Source: DAIMFL01 sp964372215 (GTDB lineage: Bacteria; Pseudomonadota; Alphaproteobacteria; Dongiales; Dongiaceae). From it: a stretch of DNA of 41,252 nucleotides. The position numbers and the translations under genes are program-made. Below the pieces are notes generated by a model. That model was given only the letters and a program-made list of their open reading frames with translations. It ran no database searches and had not been told where the DNA came from. The stretch covers positions 1 to 41,252 of the forward strand of contig CAYJQC010000034.1 in NCBI GenBank assembly GCA_964372215.1, in the 5' to 3' direction. The first letter of the stretch is position 1. Each line of letters starts with the position of its first letter. Below are positions 32,704 to 41,252 of this stretch, piece by piece.

Positions 32704-33464
32704 ATGCACATAGACTGGTGGACGCTGGCGCTTCAGACCGCCAACGTCCTTGTCCTCGTTTGGCTGCTCCGCCGGTTCCTCTACCAGCCGGTGATGGCGA
32801 TCATCGCCCGCCGCCAGGCCGAGGCACAGAAGCTGCTGGACGACGCGGCGGCCGGCCTGCGAGACGCCGAGGCGGCGCGGGCGGAGACGGAGCAGGCGCG
32901 CGCCGGCATCGCGGCCGAACGCGACAAGGCCCTGGCGGCAGCGCAGGCCGAGACTGCCGCCGAGCGCGAGCAGGCCCTGGCTCGCCTCAACGAGGAGACC
33001 GCCCGGATGCGCGCCGAGGCCCGGGCCGCGCTCGAACGCGAACGGGCGGCGGCGTCGGATGGGCTTGCCGAGCGGGCCAGCCTTCTCGCCATCGACATCG
33101 CGCGGCGGCTGCTGGAGCGCTTGCCGTCCGCGGTGGTGTTCGAGGGATTCCTCGCCGCGCTCTGCGCAAAGATCCACGACCTGCCGCCGGAGCTGCGCAC
33201 CGCGCTGGCGTCGTCCGAGCCAGGTGAAGGTGAGGGCGGAATCGAAATCGTAACAGCCTCGACCCTCGACCCCGTGGCAATCGCCCATTGCCGCGACACC
33301 GTGGCCGGCGTGTTGGGCGACGGCCAGCAGATCAGTTTCCGTAGCGATCCGTCGCTGATCGCCGGGATCGAGCTGCATGGCCGGCACGCCGTCCTGCGCA
33401 ACAGCTGGAAGGCCGATCTCGAGGCGATCCGCGACGATCTGCGGCAGGACGCGGAGCGGCCTGC

Positions 33465-33468
<4 letters not shown>
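32704..33468 (+). CDS. atpF: N-ATPase F0 subunit b with delta-like C-terminus
   Basis: A 254-residue stator subunit, much longer than a standard b subunit (about 160). It has one N-terminal helix (about 8-26), then a long charged coiled coil (about 33-130) typical of b. The last 110 residues resemble the delta subunit: an LLAIDIARRLLERLPS helix, and a closing segment RSDPSLIAGIELHGRHAVLRN that matches the delta C-terminal pattern 'vDPsLigGi'. No separate delta gene exists in the operon, so this chain likely does both jobs, as described for N-ATPases. It overlaps atpA by 4 bp. Confidence 0.92.
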
Positions 33469-35005
<1,537 letters not shown>

Positions 35006-35009
<4 letters not shown>

Positions 35010-35863
35010 CCGAACGGCTGGCAGACGTCTCCGCCCGGCTCTCCAGCGTCCATCAGCTCAACGTGGTGGTCACCGCCATGCAGCAGATCGCCGCGGCCCG
35101 GGCCCAGCAGAGCCGCGGCCTGCTGGCCGGGGTCGAGGCCTATTCCGGTACGGTGGCGCAGGCGATCGGCGAAGCGCTGCGCCTGCTGCCGGTCGACGGC
35201 GCGCCGCCCGGCGCCGGCCGCCGCGGCGCGGCCGGACTCATCCTGTTCGGCGCCGAGCAAGGCTTTGTCGGCCCGTTCAACGACCGGCTTCTCGACGCGG
35301 TCGGGCAGGACCTGCGCCTCGCGACGCTGCTGATCGTCGGCACGCGGGCCACGGCGCTTGCCGAGGAACGCGGCCTGCAGCCCGATTGGAGCGCGGCGAT
35401 GGCGAGCCAGATCGGCGCCGTGCCGGAGACCGCCGACCTGGTGGCCGACGCTCTGTACGACCGCATCGAGTCCGTCGGGCTGACCCATGTCGACATGATC
35501 TATTCGCGGCCGGCGACCGGCGGCAATGTGACGGTCGAACGGCGGTCGCTGCTGCCGCTCGATCTCGACAGCTTTCGTGCGGCGCTTGTCGGGGCGCCGC
35601 CGCTGGTCACCCTGCCGCCGCAGCGATTGCTCGAACGTCTGGCGCGGGAATATGTCTACGCGCAGCTCTGCGCGGCGGCGATGCACGCCTTTGCGGCCGA
35701 GAACGAGGCGCGCATGACGGCGATGGCGGCGGCGCGCGACAACATCGAGGATACGATCGAGCGTTTGTCGGCCAGCGAGCGCATGGTGCGGCAGGAAGAA
35801 ATCACCGCGGAGATCATCGAGCTGGCGGCCGGCGCCGAAGCGTTGTCGAGCGTGCGCCGTTAG
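35006..35863 (+). CDS. atpG: N-ATPase F1 subunit gamma
   Basis: A 285-residue rotor shaft. It starts with the long helix ADVSARLSSVHQLNVVVTAMQQIAAARAQQS (residues about 5-36, cited for position) and ends with a second long helix (about 230-285, ENEARMTAMAAARDNIED...RMVRQEEITAEIIELAAGAEAL), the two forming the coiled coil inside F1. The middle alpha/beta domain carries GLILFGAEQGFVGPFND, where a standard gamma has 'SDRGLCGGFN'. It is the last gene of the operon and overlaps atpA by 4 bp. No terminator is obvious after it. Confidence 0.93.
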
Positions 35864-36043
35864 TGAAAGGCCCGCGGAACGCCACCCTGGCCCGGCCGCG
35901 TCGGAGACGACGTGCCGGATCGGACGGCGTGGCCTGGGTTGCGCTCGGCCCGCGGGCGCCGGCGGGATCAGGCGGCCGAGGCGATGTCCGCCCGCGACGC
36001 CAGCGCGTCCTCGCCGTCGAGGATCGAGGCGATGGCATGCACC
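35864..36043. other. Short region after atpG leading to the duplication junction
   Basis: No intact gene. The right part (35968-36043, reverse strand) reads as the last 25 residues of some protein, ending HAIASILDGEDALASRADI and an Ala-rich tail, then a stop. That reading breaks off exactly where the duplicated lactonase segment begins. Confidence 0.5.
35968..36043 (-). pseudogene. Possible C-terminal remnant of an unidentified gene
   Basis: About 25 codons on the reverse strand read VHAIASILDGEDALASRADI plus a short tail and TGA stop. The composition is that of a genuine helical C-terminus, not the Arg/Pro-rich noise typical of shadow frames here. I cannot name the family. Its upstream portion is missing, replaced by the duplicated lactonase fragment, which suggests a recombination or assembly breakpoint at 36043/36044. 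Confidence 0.3.
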
Positions 36044-36537
36044 ACCGCCTCGATCCCGACCTCAAGGTCACCAAGCTCGAGAGCAATATCATCGTCTCCA
36101 ACGGCCCGTGCTTCAGCCCGGACGGGAACACCTTCTATTTCGCCGATTCCTGGTCGGAGGAAATCTCGGCCTACGACTACGACCAGGAGACCGGAACGCC
36201 CAGCAACAAGCGGACCTTCGCCTCGGTGAAGGGCAGCGGCGGGGCGCCGGGCGGCGCCACGGTCGACGCCGAAGGCTGCGTCTGGAGCGCCATCGTCTAT
36301 GCCGGCTACCTGGCGCGCTACACCCCCGACGGCAAGCTCGAGCGCAAGATCGAGATGCCCGTGAAGAAGGTGACCAGCGTGATGTTCGGCGGGCCGAACC
36401 TCGACATTCTCTATGTCACCTCGATGGCCAAGCCGCCCTTGCCGCGCTTTCCCGGCGACGGCGTGCCGTGCGGCAGCCTGTTCGCGATCGACGGCCTCGG
36501 CATCAAGGGCGTGCCCGAGCCGCGCTTCGCCGGCTGA
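36037..36537 (+). pseudogene. Truncated duplicate of the SMP-30-type lactonase gene
   Basis: Carries residues 129-291 of the lactonase encoded at 27997-28872; the first 128 residues, including metal ligands Glu16 and Asn101, are missing. A possible ATG at 36037 could give a 166-residue product, but a half propeller lacking two ligands should be inactive. Three of the six base changes relative to the full gene are silent; the other three give Leu-Arg to Pro-Cys (residues 269-270) and His to Asp (277). It lies between the N-ATPase operon and an intrinsic terminator. Confidence 0.88.
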
Positions 36538-36544
36538 CCGGGCG
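36044..36544 (+). repeat. 501-bp duplicated segment, truncated copy
   Basis: Direct repeat of 28379-28879, about 98.8% identical (6 of 501 differ). The match starts at ACCGCCTCG and ends 7 bp after the stop codon. Confidence 0.95.
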
Positions 36545-36596
36545 GAGACGGCGGGCGCGCGGCGCCGCCTTGAATTTTGCCGGCGCGCGTCGGTAT

Positions 36597-36631
36597 CGCC
36601 CGCCGGGCGTGGTTCCGGCGGGCGTTTTTTT
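36597..36631 (+). terminator. Strong intrinsic terminator
   Basis: CGCCCGCCGG (36597-36606) and CCGGCGGGCG (36615-36624) form a perfect 10-bp stem with an 8-base loop, followed directly by seven T (36625-36631). It ends transcription coming from the left, 60 bp after the truncated lactonase copy, and insulates the second RND operon. The intact lactonase gene lacks this structure downstream. Confidence 0.92.
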
Positions 36632-36786
36632 GAGAGGTCACGCCGCTGAGGCGATCGCCCACTACGAAAAAAGCCCGGGAATTCGTGTACTGAAAGTGCG
36701 AGGCGTCGATGGGGCATGTGAGATACCATCGCGGGCTAAGTTGGCTCGGAAGGTCATGCTTCCGATTGAGGAGGGCCGAGTTCATC

Positions 36787-37953
36787 ATGAGGCGGATTCC
36801 GTTTTTCCTGCTCGGATCTGCCGCCGTACTTCTGACGCTCGGCGGCTATTTCTTTTTTGGGTCCGAGGTGCCTTCGAATGACCAGATCCGACAGACGGGA
36901 TCGCCTGCAGCCTCGCCGGTTCCCGTGGTCGTCGCGACGGCAAGAAAGCAGCCCGTGCCCGTCACAATACGCGCCGTCGGAAGTGCGCAGGCCCATGCCA
37001 CGGTCTCGATCGAATCGCGGGTCGATGGCGAGCTCATGCAGGTTCATTTCGAAGATGGGCAGACCATCAAGCAGGGCGACCTCCTTTACACAATCGACCC
37101 AAGGCAGTTTCAAGCGCAGTTGGATCAGGCAAACGCCGGTCTCGCCCGCGACCAAGCCCAGCTCGAGAACGCTCGCATCGATCTTGCCAGGACCGAGGAC
37201 CTAAATCGAAAGGGGTACGCAACTCAACAGCAGCTCGATCTCGCGCGCACGGCGGTCGCCGCCCTGGAAGGGACGGTCAAGGCCGACCAAGCGGCGATTG
37301 ACGGGGCGCGTCTTCAGCTCGGCTACACCGAAATCCGCGCGCCGTTCGACGGCAGGGCGGCGGACACGCAGGCCGACGTGGGCAATCTGGTAAAGGCCAA
37401 CGACGTGCCTCTCTTGGTGATAAATCAGACGAAACCTATCAATGTCGCGTTCTCCGTGCCCGAGCAATATGCCTTCGAAATTCGTCGGCGCATGGCTCGA
37501 GAAAAACTCGAGGTCGACGTATCGGTTCCAAACGCCGACGGCGCTCCACTGAGCGGCATCGTCACCTTCATCAACAATGCGATCGACAGCACGACGGGAA
37601 CCGTGCTGGTGAAGGCCACGCTCGCCAACGACGACGAATCGCTGCTGCCGGGCCAATTCGTGACCGTGGTCTTGCTGTTGGCGACGATACCCGACGCGAT
37701 TGTTGTTCCGTCTCAGGCCGTTCAGACCGGACAGACCGGAGAGTATGTATTCGTAGTGAAGCCCGACATGACCGTCGACTTGAGGGCGGTCGTCATCGGC
37801 GAGACTTCGGGATCCGACATCGTTATCCGTACCGGCCTGGATGCCGGCGAGCAGGTCGTCACCGACGGTCAGCTCCGTCTTCGCGCCGGCGTCCGCGCCG
37901 CTCCGACGGAAGCGGTCGCGGAGACGGAGAAGGAGAAGGAGGCACCCAAGTGA
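36787..37953 (+). CDS. RND efflux periplasmic adaptor (second system)
   Basis: A 388-residue membrane fusion protein. A hydrophobic anchor (about 4-26, FFLLGSAAVLLTLGGYFFF) is followed by the lipoyl first half (RVDGELMQVHFEDGQTIKQGDLLYTIDP, about 79-106), a coiled coil (about 110-175), the second lipoyl half (GYTEIRAPFDGRAADTQADVGNLV) and beta-barrel domains, ending in a Glu/Lys-rich tail. GAGGAGGG precedes the ATG by about 12 bp. It resembles MdtA-type adaptors. Bases at third codon positions are visibly less G/C-rich than in the genes to the left. The stop overlaps the pump gene by 4 bp. Confidence 0.93.
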   Translation: MRRIPFFLLGSAAVLLTLGGYFFFGSEVPSNDQIRQTGSPAASPVPVVVATARKQPVPVTIRAVGSAQAHATVSIESRVDGELMQVHFEDGQTIKQGDLLYTIDPRQFQAQLDQANAGLARDQAQLENARIDLARTEDLNRKGYATQQQLDLARTAVAALEGTVKADQAAIDGARLQLGYTEIRAPFDGRAADTQADVGNLVKANDVPLLVINQTKPINVAFSVPEQYAFEIRRRMAREKLEVDVSVPNADGAPLSGIVTFINNAIDSTTGTVLVKATLANDDESLLPGQFVTVVLLLATIPDAIVVPSQAVQTGQTGEYVFVVKPDMTVDLRAVVIGETSGSDIVIRTGLDAGEQVVTDGQLRLRAGVRAAPTEAVAETEKEKEAPK

Positions 37954-40900
37954 ATCTGCCTGAACTCTGCATCCGTCGTCCGGTGATGACCACGCTGTTG
38001 GTCTCGGCTCTCGTCTTCTTTGGCATGGCCGCCTACGGATCGCTTCCGGTCAGCGAGCTCCCGAAGGTGGATTTCCCGACCATCCAGGTGACGGCCAGTC
38101 TCCCGGGCGCCGATCCGGAAACGATGGCTTCCTCTGTTGCGCTACCGCTCGAACGCCAGTTCTCGACAATTGCCGGGGTCATTTCCATGACGTCGAGTAG
38201 CGCCCAGGGTGCGTCGCAGATCGTTCTGCAGTTCGACTTGGAACGCAACATCGATGCCGCTGCACAGGATGTACAGGCGGCAATTGCGGCCGCGCTTCGC
38301 GACTTGCCGGATACGATGACGACGCCGCCGACGTTCCGCAAGGTCAATCCGGCGGAGTCGCCGATCCTCTTTCTCGCCCTCAGTTCGCCCAACTTGCCAC
38401 TTTGGGTCGTCGACGAATATGCGGAGAACATGCTGGCGCAGCGCCTCTCGACGATTGCCGGGGTGGCACAGGTCCAGGTGTACGGATCTCAGAAGTTTGC
38501 CGTCCGCATACAGCTCGATCCCGATGCCTTGGCCGCCCACAAGATCGGCCTCGATGATGTCGCCGACGCGATCCGGGCGTCCAACGTGAACCTTCCGACA
38601 GGTATCCTTCAGGGCGTGAATCAAGCGTTCACCGTGCGAGCGACGGGCCAGCTTACGGACGTGGCGGCCTACCTTTCGCAGATCGTGACATTTCGCAATG
38701 GGGCGCCCCTGTATCTCAGTGCGCTCGGTCGCGTCGTCAACGGGGTCGAGAGCGAGAACGTGGCCACATGGTTCAACAGCGACCGTGCAGTGGTGCTAGC
38801 GATCCAACGGCAGCCGGGTAGCAATACGGTCAATATCGTCAATGCGATCAACGAAATACTGCCGACATTCCGGTCGCAGCTTCCAGCGTCGGTCCAGCTC
38901 ACGCAACTCTATGATCGTAGCGCGTCGATTCGCGCCTCCATTTCCGATGTACAGTTCACGCTGCTGCTCGCGGGGTTTCTCGTCATCCTCGTCATCTTCC
39001 TGTTCCTGCGCCGGGTGGCCGCCACCGTGATCGCCGGGTTGGCGTTGCCGATTTCCGCGTTTGGTGCGTTCGGCGGAATGTTTCTGCTTGGGTTCAGCCT
39101 CGACAACATGTCGTTGCTGGCCCTGACGCTGTCGGTAGGCTTCGTGGTCGACGATGCGATCGTGATGCTGGAGAACATCGTTCGTCATAGCGAAGGCGGT
39201 AAAACGCCGATGGCGGCGGCACTCAGCGGATCGAGGGAAATCGGCTTCACCATTCTGTCGATGACCGCTTCGCTCGTCGCGGTGTTCATTCCGGTGCTGT
39301 TCATGAGCGGGATCGTCGGCCGGCTGCTCAACGAATTCGCGGTCACCGTGGTTTTGGCGATAGCGGTTTCCGGCTTCGTATCGCTGACCTTGACGCCCAT
39401 GATGTGCAGCCGGTTCCTGAAGAGCGGGGGAGAAGGAAAGGATAGCGTTCTCCTGCGGGTCAGCGACCGGGGCTTTCGTGGCCTGCTTTCCGGATATGAA
39501 CGCAGCCTGGACTGGAGCCTTTTGCACCGCCGGACCGCCCTCGGCATCTTCATTCTCACAGTCTTGGCGAGCGGTTACCTGTTCGTCCGAATTCCGAAGG
39601 ATTTTCTGCCGAGCCAGGACATCGATCAGATCACGGCCTCGACCGAGGGCGGCCAGGACGTTTCGTTCGCGTATATGGTCCGCCATCAACAAGAGGTGGT
39701 GGAGATTCTGCGCGACGATCCAAACGTCGCGGCCTTCATGTCGTCGGTTGGCGCGAGCGGGTCCCGTCTCACGTCCAACTCGGGCTTCATGGTCATACGG
39801 CTGAAACCCCGCAGCGAGCGCACCTCGAGTGCGGATCAGATAATCCAATCGCTGCGGCTGAAATTTTCGAGGATTCCCGGCATCAATGTCTACCTGCAGA
39901 ACCCGCCATCGATCCGGGTCGGCGGCGTTCAGAGCAAGGCGCAGTATCAATACGCGATGCAGGATCTGGACCTGGAGCGGTTGTACGCCTCGGCCACCTC
40001 GTTCAGCCGGGCGCTTTCCGGATTGGCCGGATTTCAGGATGTCACCACCGACATGAATCTCTCTAGCCCGACCGTGGAGGTCAAGGTCGACCGTGACAAG
40101 GCGGCACGGCTGGGGGTCAGCGCATCTCAGATCGAAGCGACGCTGGCGAGCGCCTATGGTACGCAGCAAATCTCGACGATCTACACGCCTGTTGATCAGT
40201 ATCAGGTCATCCTGGAGGTTGCTCCGGAGTACCGCGGCGACCCGTCGGCGCTGGACAAGCTGTACATCCATGCCGGCGGGGGGCAACTCGTTCCGCTGAG
40301 CGCTCTTGCGACCATCGAACGTAGTGTCGGGCCATTGACGGTCAGCCATTTGGGGCAACTCCCGGCCGTGACGGTATCGTTCAATCTTGCGCCCGGGATG
40401 TCTCTCGGGACGGCCGCTGCCGCCATCGAGCAGCTGAAGCAAGACCTGAAGCTGCCCACGACACTCAGCACTGGCTTTCAAGGCACCGCGCAGGCGTTTC
40501 AGGCCTCCCTGCAGGGGCTCGGGTTACTGCTGGCCATGGCGATCTTGGTGGTCTACGTCGTGCTGGGGGTGCTGTACGAGAGCTTCATCCATCCGTTGAC
40601 CATATTGTCCGGCCTCCCCTCGGCCGGATTGGGCGCCTTGCTGGCTCTGTCGTTGTTTGGCGTGCCGTTGAGTCTCTACGCATTCGTAGGGATCATCATG
40701 CTGGTCGGCATCGTGAAGAAGAATGCGATCATGATGATCGATTTCGCACTCAAGGCGGAGCGCGTCGACGGAAAGACGGCGGAGGAGGCGATTCGTGAAG
40801 CCTGCGTCATCCGCTTCCGCCCGATCATGATGACCACGATGGCCGCTCTGGCCGGAACCCTGCCCATTGCGCTCGGCGTCGGGACCGGCTCCGAGGCGCG

Positions 40901-41036
40901 CCAGCCGCTTGGCATTGCAGTCGTCGGCGGTCTCACGCTTTCGCAGGTCTTGACGCTCTATCTTACGCCGGTCATCTACTTGTATCTTGACCGACTGGAG
41001 CGAATCCGCATTCGTCCGCGTGTGACGGCCAACTGA
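37950..41036 (+). CDS. RND efflux transporter, inner-membrane pump (MdtB/MdtC-like)
   Basis: A 1028-residue HAE-1-type multidrug pump. It begins MNLPELCIRRPVMTTLLVSA, the usual start of this group, and has the canonical helix-4 proton relay FVVDDAIVMLEN with Asp401 and Asp402, unlike the first pump in this window. Two periplasmic loops (about 35-330 and 560-865) alternate with two helix bundles; the late KKNAIMMIDFALKAER block (about 927) is also typical. The GTG start overlaps the adaptor stop. No outer-membrane channel gene follows inside the window. Like its adaptor it has a lower G+C content than the rest. Confidence 0.95.
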   Translation: MNLPELCIRRPVMTTLLVSALVFFGMAAYGSLPVSELPKVDFPTIQVTASLPGADPETMASSVALPLERQFSTIAGVISMTSSSAQGASQIVLQFDLERNIDAAAQDVQAAIAAALRDLPDTMTTPPTFRKVNPAESPILFLALSSPNLPLWVVDEYAENMLAQRLSTIAGVAQVQVYGSQKFAVRIQLDPDALAAHKIGLDDVADAIRASNVNLPTGILQGVNQAFTVRATGQLTDVAAYLSQIVTFRNGAPLYLSALGRVVNGVESENVATWFNSDRAVVLAIQRQPGSNTVNIVNAINEILPTFRSQLPASVQLTQLYDRSASIRASISDVQFTLLLAGFLVILVIFLFLRRVAATVIAGLALPISAFGAFGGMFLLGFSLDNMSLLALTLSVGFVVDDAIVMLENIVRHSEGGKTPMAAALSGSREIGFTILSMTASLVAVFIPVLFMSGIVGRLLNEFAVTVVLAIAVSGFVSLTLTPMMCSRFLKSGGEGKDSVLLRVSDRGFRGLLSGYERSLDWSLLHRRTALGIFILTVLASGYLFVRIPKDFLPSQDIDQITASTEGGQDVSFAYMVRHQQEVVEILRDDPNVAAFMSSVGASGSRLTSNSGFMVIRLKPRSERTSSADQIIQSLRLKFSRIPGINVYLQNPPSIRVGGVQSKAQYQYAMQDLDLERLYASATSFSRALSGLAGFQDVTTDMNLSSPTVEVKVDRDKAARLGVSASQIEATLASAYGTQQISTIYTPVDQYQVILEVAPEYRGDPSALDKLYIHAGGGQLVPLSALATIERSVGPLTVSHLGQLPAVTVSFNLAPGMSLGTAAAAIEQLKQDLKLPTTLSTGFQGTAQAFQASLQGLGLLLAMAILVVYVVLGVLYESFIHPLTILSGLPSAGLGALLALSLFGVPLSLYAFVGIIMLVGIVKKNAIMMIDFALKAERVDGKTAEEAIREACVIRFRPIMMTTMAALAGTLPIALGVGTGSEARQPLGIAVVGGLTLSQVLTLYLTPVIYLYLDRLERIRIRPRVTAN

Positions 41037-41252
41037 GGACGTGCCGCTGTGCGGCAGTGAGAATCGTGCGGCTGCCCGGCAGAACTTTTCCTCGCCTGTC
41101 CGAGAATCGGACCCGAAACAGGCCCCTGCCTGCTTGTTTGGCGCGGAGATTCAGTCGCCGGACGGCCATGTACTAAGAGGCTGTCTTGAAACTCGGTTTT
41201 TTTTGGGTGGATGGCCGGGTTCAGATGTGATTCCAAACGGTTGTCAAAGCCT
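41037..41252. other. Right-edge non-coding region, possible insertion-sequence end
   Basis: No gene is supported. TGCCGC/GCGGCA with a TGT loop (41042-41056) could form a small hairpin just after the pump gene. From about 41177 the text GAGGCTGTCTTGAAACTC, a T8 run and then a less G+C-rich stretch looks like the start of an IS5-like element (these often begin GAGGCTGT), but no transposase reading frame is inside the window. Confidence 0.3.

Noticed and set aside
38796..40481. A 561-codon reverse-strand open frame inside the second RND pump
   Set aside because: Low-complexity basic composition without motifs; it is antisense to a gene with strong family identity.

Overview
This 41-kb window has high G+C and is densely packed with genes. 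It looks like part of an alphaproteobacterial chromosome, possibly from a Rhodospirillales- or Rhizobiales-like lineage. The hints are the monomer-length NADP isocitrate dehydrogenase, the short phosphatidylserine decarboxylase beside pssA, the LysM/Ig-like envelope protein, small conserved basic proteins and BKACE-type catabolism. No rRNA, tRNA or CRISPR array was seen, and the taxonomic placement is inference. Two 10-N runs (1212-1221 and 21463-21472) show that this is a scaffolded draft assembly, and at least one junction (around 36043) may be artificial.

Layout. Positions 131-8312 hold housekeeping genes: a periplasmic cyclophilin, icd, a LOG-family nucleotide phosphoribohydrolase, a diheme cytochrome c, a LysM protein, one unrecognised protein, and a phosphatidylethanolamine operon (psd-pssA plus a second CDP-alcohol phosphatidyltransferase). 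Positions 8328-13183 form a reverse-strand RND efflux operon (padR-type repressor, adaptor, pump) with a palindromic candidate operator in front of it. Divergent from it, 13374-17103 is a tightly coupled four-gene operon: a PaaK-like adenylating enzyme, an AMP-dependent ligase, a GNAT acyltransferase and an acyl carrier protein. It looks like a small carrier-protein-based acylation system of unknown product. A stand-alone response regulator and two small proteins follow.

Positions 18948-28872 form a catabolic locus: a LacI-type regulator, a ribose-type ABC importer (binding protein, double ATPase, and two permease domains fused in one 690-residue chain), an SDR dehydrogenase, a 3-hydroxyacyl-CoA/L-gulonate-type dehydrogenase, a beta-keto acid cleavage enzyme (BKACE) and an SMP-30-type lactonase. 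Together they suggest uptake of a sugar-like compound, oxidation to a lactone, hydrolysis, oxidation at C3 and acetyl-CoA-dependent cleavage. This resembles the known oxidative deoxyribose/deoxyribonate route. A LacI-type palindrome lies between the regulator and the importer.

Positions 29274-35863 encode a complete alternative F-type ATPase of the N-ATPase type in the order atpDCQRBEFAG. It has a two-carboxylate c subunit and a long b subunit with a delta-like C-terminus in place of a separate atpH. Directly after it lies a truncated 501-bp near-identical copy of the lactonase gene's 3' half, then a strong intrinsic terminator, then a second RND efflux pair (36787-41036) whose base composition is visibly less G+C-rich. 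This right-hand part may be horizontally acquired or wrongly joined. The last 200 bases have no gene and may include the edge of an insertion sequence.
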